Of a stretch of 64,000 nucleotides of DNA, positions 26,169 to 35,956 are shown in pieces. The position numbers were made by a program, and so were the translations under genes. The stretch lies in NCBI GenBank assembly GCA_017304685.1, contig JAFKLR010000003.1, forward strand, positions 744,001 to 808,000, read 5' to 3'. Each line of letters begins with the position of its first letter. The stretch's first letter is position 1. The DNA is from Sphingobacteriia bacterium. Its GTDB lineage: Bacteria > Pseudomonadota > Alphaproteobacteria > Rickettsiales > 33-17. The notes under the pieces were generated by a model, which worked only from the letters and a program-made list of their open reading frames with translations, was not told the origin of the DNA and searched no databases.

Positions 26169-27968
26169 ATGACTACTATGGTTGCAGATATTACCACTGA
26201 TAAAAGTAGAGATGAACTGCTAACCGATTTTGGTAAAGCTGTTTTAATAGACAGATATTTAATGGAAGGTGAATCTTTTCAAGATTTATTTGCCCGCGTT
26301 GCTTTATATTATGGTGATAATCCAGACCATTCACAAAGATTATATGATTATATGAGTAAACTATGGTTCATGCCTGCTACACCTATTTTAAGTAATGGTG
26401 GAACTAGCCGTGGCTTACCAATTTCTTGTTTCTTAAATGAAGCTCCTGATAGCCTTCAAGGTATCGTAGATTTATGGGAAGAAAATGTGTGGCTTGCTGC
26501 ACGTGGTGGCGGAATAGGTAGTTATTGGGGTAATTTACGCTCTATTGGTGAAACAGTAAGAGGTAATGGAAAAACTTCAGGAATTATTCCATTTATTAAA
26601 GTGCAAGATACAATGACTCTCGCTATTTCACAAGGCAGTTTAAGACGTGGAAGCTCTGCGGTATATTTACCAATTGATCATCCAGAAATTGAAGAATTTA
26701 TCGATTTACGTCGTCCAACTGGTGGTGATCCAAACCGTAAGGCTCTTAATATCCATCATGGTGTTGTAATAAATGATGCATTTATGCATGCAGTTGAAAA
26801 TGATGGTGAATGGGAATTAAAAAGCCCACATAACGAAAAAGTTATAAGAACCATAAAAGCTCGTGAACTTTGGATTAAACTTCTCACTACTCGTATTGAA
26901 ACAGGTGAACCTTATTTATTATTTATTGATCATGTCAATAAAGCTATTCCTGAGCATCATAAAAAATTAGGCTTACATGTTAAAATGTCAAATTTATGTA
27001 GTGAGATTACATTACCAACAGGCTTAGATCACCTTGGTAATGAAAGAACTGCGGTATGTTGCTTATCTTCACTTAATTTAGAATTTTTTGAAGCTTGGAA
27101 AGATGAACCACAATTCATTCCAGACGTTATGAGATTTTTAGATAACGTACTTGAAGATTTTATTAATAAAGCACCTGATAGCATGAGTAGAGCAAAATAC
27201 TCAGCTCAGCGAGAAAGATCAGTTGGCCTTGGTACAATGGGTTTCCATTCATTCCTTCAGTCAAAAACTATTCCTTTTGAATCAGTTATGGCAAAGGTTT
27301 GGAATAAAAAAGTATATCAGCATATAAAAGAACAAGCAGACAAGGCTTCTTATGATTTAGCTGTTGAAAGAGGTCCATGTCCTGATGCTGCTGAATGTGG
27401 CGTTATGGAACGTTTTAGCAATAAAATTGCTATTGCTCCAACCGCTTCTATTTCAGTTATTGCTGGTAATTCATCACCTGGTATAGAACCATATGCAGCA
27501 AACGTTTTCATTCAAAAAACTTTAAGTGGATCATTTACAGTTAGAAATAAGCATTTAACTAGATTACTTGAAAGCAAAGGTATGAATAATGAAAATGTTT
27601 GGTCTTCAATTACTACACATGAAGGTTCAGTGCAACATCTCGATTTCTTAAATAAAGATGAAAAAGATGTATTTAAAACTGCAACTGAAATTGATCAAAG
27701 ATGGCTTATTGAACTTGCAGCAGACAGAACACCTTTTGTTTGCCAAGCTCAATCGCTTAATATATTCTTACCTGCAAATGTACATAAACGTGATTTACAT
27801 CAAATTCATTTCCAAGCTTGGAAGAAAGGGGTTAAAAGCTTATATTATAGTAGATCAAGCTCATTACAAAGATCTGATAAAGTCTCGCATAAAGTTGAAA
27901 AAGTTGAGCACAAACCATCAGAGGGAAGCTCATCTTCAAATTATGATGAATGTTTATCTTGTCAATAA
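26169..27968 (+). CDS. nrdA: Ribonucleoside-diphosphate reductase, alpha subunit
   Basis: A 599-residue class I large subunit. Conserved cysteines are visible in PISCFLNEAPDS, NLCSEITLPTG and VCCLSSLNL, and the C-terminal redox pair is CLSC just before the end. It lacks the N-terminal ATP-cone, as its first 80 residues go straight into the barrel region (LWFMPATPILSNGG). The enzyme makes deoxyribonucleotides with NrdB. GAGGAGAG is an excellent ribosome site. It is cotranscribed with nrdB 17 bases downstream and probably controlled by NrdR. Confidence 0.96.
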   Translation: MTTMVADITTDKSRDELLTDFGKAVLIDRYLMEGESFQDLFARVALYYGDNPDHSQRLYDYMSKLWFMPATPILSNGGTSRGLPISCFLNEAPDSLQGIVDLWEENVWLAARGGGIGSYWGNLRSIGETVRGNGKTSGIIPFIKVQDTMTLAISQGSLRRGSSAVYLPIDHPEIEEFIDLRRPTGGDPNRKALNIHHGVVINDAFMHAVENDGEWELKSPHNEKVIRTIKARELWIKLLTTRIETGEPYLLFIDHVNKAIPEHHKKLGLHVKMSNLCSEITLPTGLDHLGNERTAVCCLSSLNLEFFEAWKDEPQFIPDVMRFLDNVLEDFINKAPDSMSRAKYSAQRERSVGLGTMGFHSFLQSKTIPFESVMAKVWNKKVYQHIKEQADKASYDLAVERGPCPDAAECGVMERFSNKIAIAPTASISVIAGNSSPGIEPYAANVFIQKTLSGSFTVRNKHLTRLLESKGMNNENVWSSITTHEGSVQHLDFLNKDEKDVFKTATEIDQRWLIELAADRTPFVCQAQSLNIFLPANVHKRDLHQIHFQAWKKGVKSLYYSRSSSLQRSDKVSHKVEKVEHKPSEGSSSSNYDECLSCQ

Positions 27969-27985
27969 AACTATAGAGGAATTTT

Positions 27986-28945
27986 ATGCCATTACTTGAT
28001 GCAAAACCTATTTACAAACCATTCTCATACCCATGGGCGTATGAGGCATGGCATTTACAACAAAGAATTCATTGGTTACCTGAAGAAGTACCACTTGCTG
28101 ATGACGTGAAAGATTGGAAATATAATTTATCTCCAGGTGAGAAACATCTTCTTACACAAATTTTCCGCTTCTTTACACAAGCTGATATTGAAGTGAATAA
28201 TTGCTATATGAAAAATTATTCACAAGTATTTAAACCAACTGAAGTTCAAATGATGTTATCAGCATTTTCTAATATGGAAACTGTTCATATTGCTGCATAT
28301 TCTCATTTACTTGATACAATTGGTATGCCAGAAATCGAATATCAAGCATTCCTGAAATATAAGGAAATGAAAGATAAATATGATTATATGCATAAATTTG
28401 GTGTAGAAACTAAGAAAGATATTGCAACAACTTTAGCAGTATTTGGTGCCTTCACTGAAGGATTACAATTATTTGCTTCGTTTGCTATTTTGCTTAACTT
28501 CCAACGTTTCAATAAAATGAAGGGTATGGGGCAAATCGTTACTTGGTCTGTAAGAGATGAAACATTACATACCAATTCTATCATTAGATTATTTAAAACC
28601 TTTATTCAAGAAAATCCAGAAGTATGGACAGAAGAATTAAGAGGAAATTTATACGAAGCGTGCGCAACAATTGTGCATTTTGAAGATGCGTTTATTGATC
28701 TTGCATTTGAAGTTGGAGATGTTCAGGGCTTAACTGCACGTGAAGTTAAACAATATATTAGATATATTGCTGATCGTAGACTTATGCAGCTTGGACTTAA
28801 AGAAATTTACATGGTAGATAACAACCCTCTTCCATGGCTTGATGAAATTTTAAATGGCGTTGAATTCGCTAACTTTTTTGAGCAAAGAGTTACAGAATAT
28901 TCGAAAGCTGCTACAACAGGTTCTTGGGAAGAAGCTTTTCAATAA
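27986..28945 (+). CDS. nrdB: Ribonucleoside-diphosphate reductase, beta subunit
   Basis: The 319-residue small subunit houses the diiron centre. Metal ligands are seen in METVHIAAYSH (Glu and His, followed four residues after the His by the radical tyrosine), in FGAFTEGLQLFASF and in RDETLHTNSI. Because the Tyr is present, a tyrosyl-radical class Ia-type enzyme is likely. AGAGGAA precedes the ATG. It is the second gene of the nrdAB operon and is followed by a strong terminator. Confidence 0.96.
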   Translation: MPLLDAKPIYKPFSYPWAYEAWHLQQRIHWLPEEVPLADDVKDWKYNLSPGEKHLLTQIFRFFTQADIEVNNCYMKNYSQVFKPTEVQMMLSAFSNMETVHIAAYSHLLDTIGMPEIEYQAFLKYKEMKDKYDYMHKFGVETKKDIATTLAVFGAFTEGLQLFASFAILLNFQRFNKMKGMGQIVTWSVRDETLHTNSIIRLFKTFIQENPEVWTEELRGNLYEACATIVHFEDAFIDLAFEVGDVQGLTAREVKQYIRYIADRRLMQLGLKEIYMVDNNPLPWLDEILNGVEFANFFEQRVTEYSKAATTGSWEEAFQ

Positions 28946-28964
28946 AATGAAATTTCTTCTAAAT

Positions 28965-28995
28965 AAAAAAGGGGAGTTTAAAACTCCCCTTTTTT
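28965..28995 (+). terminator. Bidirectional terminator after nrdB
   Basis: A perfect stem A6-GGGGAGTTT pairing with AAACTCCCC-T6 around a one- to three-base loop. It serves nrdB rightward and the convergent 583-residue gene leftward. Confidence 0.9.
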
Positions 28996-28996
28996 A

Positions 28997-30748
28997 TTAC
29001 ATCATAATACAATCTTTTTTCTCAGTAAAAAGATCTTCAGGATTTTTAAAGATTGAAGATCTTTCTTTATTCTCATCATCCTTCTTCTCATTATCTTCTC
29101 TAAATGTAGTGGAATTAGAGTTTGAAGATTTATTTTTTTCTTCCTTTTCTTTTTCTGCTAAAACTTTTTCCTCATTAAAAGTTTCTGTAATTTCTTTAAG
29201 ATCAATAATCTTTGTTGCAGAGGCTTGATTATTATTATTTACCTTACCAGTATATGCTGCATATTCTTCATTTATTTTTTGAACATAATTTACAATTAAT
29301 TCAAGTAATTTATGATCTTCTTTTAATTCTTTTTTAAGAAATTCAAAATCAATCTCTTGTAAAAATTCTAAGAAAAATAATTTTAATAAAGATGCATGGT
29401 TTGTTCTACGCCACAATTCATTATTAAAATTATTGTCTGGCGCTAAAGTGGAAGCCGCAAACTTATTAAAATTGCTAATAGTTTCTTCACTAAAAATAGA
29501 GCGATAAATATGACTCATTAAACTTCTAAATAAAGGCGTTTCATTCATTATAATATTTAAACAATGGATAGTTTTAGGAGCATAAAGGTGAATTTGTTCT
29601 TTCATTGCCTTAGCCATTAGAGCCAATAAGTCTTGAGGAAGCTCTTCAATTTCTCCAATCAAAATATTTTTCATTGATGAAGGTAACATCTTAGCAGCTT
29701 CTAATAAAAGCTTTTTATCATCTATATCTTCAAGGTTAGTATCAGATGAGTTTATAATAACATCAAAATTTCGCTCAATATTTAAAGGTAAGTTCCACTT
29801 ATCAAGTCCTACAGAATATAAAAGCCTTAACTTTTTTTGTTCCGTTTGTTTTTCTAAAAAAATTGTAAATTGATTACATAATTGGCCTTTAAGTGCTATA
29901 TCAATTTTTTCGCTATCTAAAAACTCTTTAGCCTTATCGAAAATTTTAGTTTCAATTTCAAGAATTCTATTTTTATTAACTAACTGAAATTGATAATTAA
30001 TATTTGTAACACTTTCATACTGAGAAAATATATTTGCATATTTAAAAGCGATTATAAATTTTATATCTGTTAGATTATAAGAATCGAATGATTCAATAAT
30101 TTCTTGAAGGCTTTCTACAACTGCCGCTACACTTTTCTCTCCTTTTACAAGATTAATTAATTTTTCATTAGATACAAATTTAATTAATCTTTCTTTTATG
30201 TATTCTTTTATTTGAGTAATATCATTAGGATTGATTAAAAGTAATTCATAAAAAGATTGCTTATTTCTTAAAGCAAACTTTTGCAGTCTTTCATTAGTTT
30301 TATGTTTTAAAGCTAATGAACTAATAATTTTTGTATTTCTCTCCTCAACAAAACTTGCATTGTTTAAATCAACTTCAGTAAGAACGCCAGTATTAAATGA
30401 TTCATTTAAATAAGAGAAAATTATATAAAGATATTCATCAATATTATCTTGTGTAAGTTCAATAAAGTGCTTTTTTAACTCTTCAAGTAAATTATGAATC
30501 AATTCCTCACCTTCAAGACCTTGACTACTAAAATTTTGATTTACTTCAGTTAAATTATTTCCAAGCTTTGTATAGTTTGAATCAAGTTGATTAAATAGCT
30601 CTTCTAAAAACTTTTTTTCATCTTCAATAGTTTTTCCTTCTGCATTTATATTATCAAAATTCTGTAAAGCTTGAGTTAATATCTCATTATAATCATCTTC
30701 ATTAAAATCTTCTTTAGTCGGCTGATTTTTTTCATTATGTAAGCCCAT
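28997..30748 (-). CDS. Large helical protein of unknown function ending in a CaaX box
   Basis: The 583-residue protein is predicted to be helical throughout, with no membrane segment or signal peptide. The N-terminal 100 residues are strongly acidic and coiled-coil-like. Residues about 520-575 are a charged low-complexity linker (KEKEEKNKSSNSNS). The last four residues are CIMM, preceded by EKKD, which matches a eukaryotic farnesylation CaaX motif (compare CVIM of K-Ras). Host prenylation of such motifs is known for Legionella effectors. It heads a run of three leftward genes, following the 232-residue gene by 14 bases. Family not recognised. Confidence 0.55.
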   Translation of the reverse strand: MGLHNEKNQPTKEDFNEDDYNEILTQALQNFDNINAEGKTIEDEKKFLEELFNQLDSNYTKLGNNLTEVNQNFSSQGLEGEELIHNLLEELKKHFIELTQDNIDEYLYIIFSYLNESFNTGVLTEVDLNNASFVEERNTKIISSLALKHKTNERLQKFALRNKQSFYELLLINPNDITQIKEYIKERLIKFVSNEKLINLVKGEKSVAAVVESLQEIIESFDSYNLTDIKFIIAFKYANIFSQYESVTNINYQFQLVNKNRILEIETKIFDKAKEFLDSEKIDIALKGQLCNQFTIFLEKQTEQKKLRLLYSVGLDKWNLPLNIERNFDVIINSSDTNLEDIDDKKLLLEAAKMLPSSMKNILIGEIEELPQDLLALMAKAMKEQIHLYAPKTIHCLNIIMNETPLFRSLMSHIYRSIFSEETISNFNKFAASTLAPDNNFNNELWRRTNHASLLKLFFLEFLQEIDFEFLKKELKEDHKLLELIVNYVQKINEEYAAYTGKVNNNNQASATKIIDLKEITETFNEEKVLAEKEKEEKNKSSNSNSTTFREDNEKKDDENKERSSIFKNPEDLFTEKKDCIMM

Positions 30749-30762
30749 TTTATTTCCTTTTA

Positions 30763-31461
30763 TTAAATTAATTCAAAATCATTCATATCAATAGATGTTT
30801 TTTCTCTTTTTTCTATAGTCTTATCTCTAAAACCTCTTTCTATTTGATAAATTTTATATAAATTTTCCGTATTATATTGAGTAGCTTTTAAACTTCTAGA
30901 TATAGGAAATAATGCTATAGTTAACGCAGCACTTAATTTAAAAATATTATTTTGTAAATAAGGAATAGATGCTAGTTTATTATAAATACTTGTACCTATT
31001 TTAAAATAACTACTGCTTAAATTTAATATTGAGATTGATAAGCAAACTGCAAATAAAGCTTTTATAATAGGTAAACTTGGTTGTTTAATAGTTTGGTTAA
31101 GAAACTCCTTAACTTCTTCTCGTTCTATTTCCGAATTAAAAGTGTTTTCAATCAAATCATTTAAAAATTTTTGAAAATTAAAATCACTTGTGTTAGTGAA
31201 TTTATCTTGAAAAAAATTATCAAATTCTGCTTCTAAACTTTGTGAGGAAATTTTATTTAATAAAGAGTTTAATTGCTCTGCTGTAATAAATTGGTTTCCA
31301 GGTTCCTCACAAATTGTTTTCGCTAATGAATTTAAATTAAGCTCTTTTTTATTCAAATAAAATAGCTTACGTACAATATTAGAATTTTTATACGCATTAA
31401 ATATAGCTTGTAAATAACTAATAGCAAAGTCATTAACAATTTCTTTAGGCTGTTTAGGCAT
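30763..31461 (-). CDS. Unknown protein with C-terminal membrane hairpin
   Basis: The 232-residue protein has a helical, polar first half and two hydrophobic stretches: IIKALFAVCLSISILNL (about residues 133-150) and FKLSAALTIALFPIS (about 180-195). Both ends are polar and probably on the same side of the membrane. A phage-holin- or effector-like hairpin insertion is conceivable. It lies between two other unknown genes on the same strand, 14 bases upstream of the CaaX protein. Family not recognised. Confidence 0.5.
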   Translation of the reverse strand: MPKQPKEIVNDFAISYLQAIFNAYKNSNIVRKLFYLNKKELNLNSLAKTICEEPGNQFITAEQLNSLLNKISSQSLEAEFDNFFQDKFTNTSDFNFQKFLNDLIENTFNSEIEREEVKEFLNQTIKQPSLPIIKALFAVCLSISILNLSSSYFKIGTSIYNKLASIPYLQNNIFKLSAALTIALFPISRSLKATQYNTENLYKIYQIERGFRDKTIEKREKTSIDMNDFELI

Positions 31462-31559
31462 TATTTCACCTTATAAAATTTTATATTAAACCCTATCTGT
31501 ATAGTAAGATATTGTCAAATATTTATTAATAACTTATTTTTATCTTACTTATTACTAAC

Positions 31560-32702
31560 TTATTTTTTTGCAGACACTAATTTTTCAGATAAGGGAGTTC
31601 CCTTACTCGCTTCATAATTCGCTCTAAATCTCCTTTCAGATGATGGAGAAGAAATAATATTATTGCTTGAAGCAGACTTAGTTTCTTCTAGAAATTCTGG
31701 AAGAAATGCAATTTTAGTTTTTAAATTTTCCAAAAATTCTTTATCGGAAGATATTTCAGTAAATAAATTATATAATTTAGTTATACTTTCAATTGAACTT
31801 TTAAAGTTTTCTTCTGTAACTTTCTTTTCATTTTTTAAACGCTTCAATTGTACTACTAGCTGATGCAAATTATTTATAATTAAATTAATATTTGAAATTA
31901 ACTCTGTAGGATTATTAAGTACTGCGGTTTTAAAATCTTGAACTTTTGTTTCATCTATATACCCGTTATTATTATTTAAACTTCCTTGCACCTTACAATT
32001 ATAATATTTTGAATTAGGTAGGTTTTCAATGGCCTGATAAAAACTATAAAGGTTGCAAACTAATGAAAGCCAATTAAAACCTGCCATAACAGCAGGGCTA
32101 CTGTATTTTAAAGTTTTACTTTTATTAGGATAAAATACTAAAGCGATACGTGTTTTATTTGCTTCAATTACCTGCTCAATTACATATTTCCAATCCAAAA
32201 TTTTACTTTTTTCTAAATTTAATGAATCTTCAGCACATTTATTTACTATAAGCTCTAAATTACTGAGATAAAAATTTGCTGTTAATTCAATAAATTTATC
32301 GGTGAAATTTCTTTCTTCATACTTTACTACACTACTTGCTTTTCTAGGAGAGGTTGGTGAATCCTCTCTAGGTGAAAGAGGGGTTTTATTAGAAGCGTTA
32401 CTCGCCGCTCTAATTCTTTTAAATAGATTAAGTGGTGAGCTAGACTTTTTCTCTTTTTCTGCACTTTCTTTACGTGGCGAAGTTGGAGATGCGCTTAAAG
32501 GAGCTTCACTTGTAACATTTTTTTCAATCGGGATTTCTTTATCTTCTTTAGCATTAATTTTACTAATTTTTTTAATTGAAGAACTAGATTTAGAGCGTGT
32601 TATACTATTTTTAATTTTATCAGCACTATCCTTAAGCTCTTCTTTAATTTCTTTAACTTTAGCCGTTATTTTTTCTTTAGTTGTTACTTTCTCTAATGCC
32701 AT
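31560..32702 (-). CDS. Unknown protein with repeated SPTSPRK motifs
   Basis: The 380-residue protein starts with a lysine-rich helix (residues 1-55). A disordered Ser/Pro segment (about 60-125) contains the heptad SPTSPRK twice (72-78 and 115-121) plus TPLSPRED. Residues about 130-335 are a helical domain, and the tail is Ser-rich and basic. S/T-P-x-K/R is the consensus of eukaryotic proline-directed kinases, so this region could be modified in a host. No signal peptide. It is the first gene of a leftward three-gene set, 98 bases from the next. Family not recognised. Confidence 0.5.
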   Translation of the reverse strand: MALEKVTTKEKITAKVKEIKEELKDSADKIKNSITRSKSSSSIKKISKINAKEDKEIPIEKNVTSEAPLSASPTSPRKESAEKEKKSSSPLNLFKRIRAASNASNKTPLSPREDSPTSPRKASSVVKYEERNFTDKFIELTANFYLSNLELIVNKCAEDSLNLEKSKILDWKYVIEQVIEANKTRIALVFYPNKSKTLKYSSPAVMAGFNWLSLVCNLYSFYQAIENLPNSKYYNCKVQGSLNNNNGYIDETKVQDFKTAVLNNPTELISNINLIINNLHQLVVQLKRLKNEKKVTEENFKSSIESITKLYNLFTEISSDKEFLENLKTKIAFLPEFLEETKSASSNNIISSPSSERRFRANYEASKGTPLSEKLVSAKK

Positions 32703-33137
32703 TTTATTTTATTTAACCATTTTATTTAAATATTTAACTTATAGCTTATATATATTAATTTTATCTTAATATCAAGACGGGCTTTTATATTAAACTTGTG
32801 AATTTTGAATTAATTTGAAGTTTTGTAGTTAGATCAAGAAGTTATGATTATTTTAAATTATAAGATAACAGAAATTAATAATTATATTATATTAATAATG
32901 CCCATTAAGCATAAATAATAGCATTATAATCTTTAATATTATAATTTTAAGATAAACAACTCCATGTAAATGGTCAATAAAAACCGTTACTTAGAGTAAA
33001 AAAATAAACTAAGAGTTAAAAAACTTTTAAAAAATATTGACTAAAAATAAATTAGTGCTATTCAGTAAGAATAATAAAAAATTAATTTTTAACTTGATTT
33101 AATATAAGTAAATAAAATTTAAAATTATAGGTAATCT
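32703..33137. other. Divergent intergenic region before the symporter-kinase gene
   Basis: A 435-base AT-rich stretch without a gene. A possible promoter for the rightward gene is TTGACT at 33037-33042 with TATTCA at 33059-33064 (16-base spacer). A CCAT-GTAA-ATGG inverted repeat sits at about 32963-32974. Nothing else is recognised. Confidence 0.35.
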
Positions 33138-35951
33138 ATGGATTTTATCAACCCTATAAAACTTTCATATATTGATTTAGGTATTATTTCCTTTTACCTA
33201 ATTTTTACCCTTATTTTAGGAATGTATACTGGGCGAAAAATTAAAGGAATTCGTGATTATGCTGTAGGTGGAGCTGATTTTATAACACCTGTTCTTGTGG
33301 CAACAATTGTGGCAACATGGATAGGAGGCGGATCCACTTTAAGTCTTGCAGAAAAGGTATTTAAATATGGTTTTTGCTATGTAGCTATCTACTTATGTGA
33401 AGTAATATCGATGTTACTAACCTCTGAATTTTTAGTATCAAAAATTTATAGGTTTCGAGGGCTTATTTCAGCAGGTGAACTTATGGGAGAATTATTTGGA
33501 AAACCTGCTCGAATAATTACAGGATTTGGAGCTGCTTTAAATTCCGCAGGTATTGTTGGAGTACAAATTGCTGCTATTGGTCAATTATTTCAAGCATTTT
33601 TAGGAATAGACCCTTTTGTAGGTGCTATGATAGGATGCGGAACTGTTGTAATTTACTCTTCATTTGGAGGAATAAAATCTGTTACTTATACAGACGTCAT
33701 TCAATTTGGATTCTTAATAATAGCAATTCCTATTGTTTGTAATATTGGACTTAGTAAAGTCGGAGGATATACCGGTTTAATAAAAAAACTTCCTCCTAAT
33801 CATTTAAAACTTTTCCCAAATTATTTCTCTGACTGGAAAATAATTTACTATATGTTGCTATTTAGCATTCCTTTTGTCAGACCCACATTAATTCAAAGAA
33901 TTTTAATGGCAAAAGATGTACAACATTCAATAAGATCATATAGATATACTGCCTTATTGCTTATTCCTTTCTATTTCGTAGTAGGAACAATTGGCTTAAC
34001 AGCATTTGCAATCAACCCAGAAATTAAACCTGCTCTCTCCCTTCCCTATTTAATTGATTATATTTTACCGACTGGTTTAAAAGGTATTGTAATGGCAGGA
34101 ATGTTTGCAATCATTATGTCTACTGCCGATTCCCTGCTTAATATTACAAGTATTAGTATGGTACACGATGTTGTAAAACCACTATTAAAAAGAGAATTAT
34201 CTGGAAAAGCAGAGTTAATTTTAGCAAAAATTGTAACTCTTACTTTTGGATTTAGCGCTATTTATGTTGCTACATTAAACATTAGTTTAATTGATTTAAT
34301 TTTTAAATTTAAAAACTTTTGGGGGCCTTTTGTAACCTTTCCATTAATTTTTGGGATATTTGGATTTAAAGGTAGTACTCGAACATTTTTAATAGCAGGT
34401 ATAATAGGATTTGGAACTACATTTCTTTGGGAACAATTAAATCTTGAGAAAGTAGCTAAAATTGATGGTTTGTTACCAGCTTGTCTAGTCAATATAATTT
34501 TATATGTTATAGGTACAACACTTGATAGAAAATTTAACCGAGTACAGCAACCTCAGCAAATAAAAAACAAAACTTCTAAGATTATAAAATTTAATAGTAA
34601 ATTTAATGAGGCTAAAGATTTTATAAAAACTCTTTTACCAACTCCTAAAAATATAATGATGTTTTCCTCAAGAAGAGTAGAGTATTTTGGCGCTCAATAT
34701 GCAGTATTTGGAATATTTGCTGTGCTTAATTATATTATCCCCTATTTCATGTGGACGCCATCTGCTGATATAGAAAAATTTAAAATTGAACTTACCATAC
34801 GAATTACTTCAGGTTTACTTTGCGTATTACTTATTATGCGTGATTATTGGCCAGAAAATTTACGTAAGTATTTACCAATGTACTGGCATTTTACTTTAAC
34901 TTTCTGCTTACCATTTAGCACAACTTACATGTTTTTAAATAATAACGCCTCAACAATTTGGCTTGTAAACCTTGCTTTAACGCTATTTCTACTTGCAGTA
35001 TTAGTTGATTGGATAAGCTTCGGTATTTTACTTGCAGTTGGAAGTGTTGCTGGCTACAAACTTTTTGCTCTAACTCATGATATTAAAGCTACTCTACATA
35101 TAAGCTCTGATATTAAATTTATTACTTTTTACATAGCTTTATTTTCTATCATGATAGGTATCCTTTTCTCAAGAAATCGTGAATATATTCAGCAGCAAGT
35201 AGTGCTTCTTCTTGAAGACAAAATTCGTGAACGAACTTTAGGATTACAAAAAGCACTTTCCGTTAAAAGAGAGTTTTTAAATAATCTTAGTCATGAAATA
35301 AGAACTCCAATCCATGGCGTTACAGCGTTTTCAGAAGCATTATATGAAAATTGGGATAAGTTCACTGAAGATAAAAAAAGAGAAATTGTAAGTAAAATTT
35401 ATAATAGTACAGAAAGATTGTTTGGATTTGTAAATAATATTCTTGATGTTTCTGTTATGGATTCAGGTAAATATGAGTTAAAACCTACATTTTATGATTT
35501 TAACAAACTTGTAAGCCAAATAATTGATGATTTTGCAGGAATTGCTGCGAAGAAAAATTTAACTATAATCTTTCATCCAACAGAAATATTAAGTTTTAAA
35601 TTCGATAAAATTCGTATTCAACAAGTAGTGTCTAATTTAATTGATAATGCAATAAAATATACTAATAAGACAGATACAGAAATTAATGTAACAATCGATA
35701 AATATATTGAAAAAGATAAAGAATATGCTCAATTTACAATTAAGGATCAAGGAATTGGAATTCCGCAAAATGAAATCAATGAAATTTTCTCCCCATTTTT
35801 CCAAAGTTCCCTTACAAAAACTGGAGCTGGTGGAACTGGTTTAGGGCTCAGCATTTGTGCAAGTATTATTGAAGCTCATAAGGGTAAGATATGGGCTGAA
35901 AATTACCCTGGTGGAACAATATTTAGGTTTATACTACCTCTTACACAGTAG
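33138..35951 (+). CDS. Sodium:solute symporter fused to a CqsS/LqsS-like sensor and histidine kinase
   Basis: The 937-residue protein has three parts. Residues 1-470 are an SSS-family symporter (about 13 helices; the sodium-site region TWIGGGSTLSLAEK is visible). Residues about 510-690 are a second block of about six helices with RDYWP, YLPMYWHF, FCLPF and STIW motifs, resembling the membrane sensor of CqsS/LqsS kinases that detect alpha-hydroxyketones (from memory). Residues about 705-937 are a HisKA-HATPase kinase: H719 in SHEIRTP, N box NLIDNAIKYT, DQGIGIP, and GTGLGLS. CbrA-type SSS-kinases sense nutrients. No response regulator is adjacent. It probably couples uptake or binding of a solute to signalling. 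Confidence 0.85.
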   Translation: MDFINPIKLSYIDLGIISFYLIFTLILGMYTGRKIKGIRDYAVGGADFITPVLVATIVATWIGGGSTLSLAEKVFKYGFCYVAIYLCEVISMLLTSEFLVSKIYRFRGLISAGELMGELFGKPARIITGFGAALNSAGIVGVQIAAIGQLFQAFLGIDPFVGAMIGCGTVVIYSSFGGIKSVTYTDVIQFGFLIIAIPIVCNIGLSKVGGYTGLIKKLPPNHLKLFPNYFSDWKIIYYMLLFSIPFVRPTLIQRILMAKDVQHSIRSYRYTALLLIPFYFVVGTIGLTAFAINPEIKPALSLPYLIDYILPTGLKGIVMAGMFAIIMSTADSLLNITSISMVHDVVKPLLKRELSGKAELILAKIVTLTFGFSAIYVATLNISLIDLIFKFKNFWGPFVTFPLIFGIFGFKGSTRTFLIAGIIGFGTTFLWEQLNLEKVAKIDGLLPACLVNIILYVIGTTLDRKFNRVQQPQQIKNKTSKIIKFNSKFNEAKDFIKTLLPTPKNIMMFSSRRVEYFGAQYAVFGIFAVLNYIIPYFMWTPSADIEKFKIELTIRITSGLLCVLLIMRDYWPENLRKYLPMYWHFTLTFCLPFSTTYMFLNNNASTIWLVNLALTLFLLAVLVDWISFGILLAVGSVAGYKLFALTHDIKATLHISSDIKFITFYIALFSIMIGILFSRNREYIQQQVVLLLEDKIRERTLGLQKALSVKREFLNNLSHEIRTPIHGVTAFSEALYENWDKFTEDKKREIVSKIYNSTERLFGFVNNILDVSVMDSGKYELKPTFYDFNKLVSQIIDDFAGIAAKKNLTIIFHPTEILSFKFDKIRIQQVVSNLIDNAIKYTNKTDTEINVTIDKYIEKDKEYAQFTIKDQGIGIPQNEINEIFSPFFQSSLTKTGAGGTGLGLSICASIIEAHKGKIWAENYPGGTIFRFILPLTQ

Positions 35952-35956
35952 AGTTT

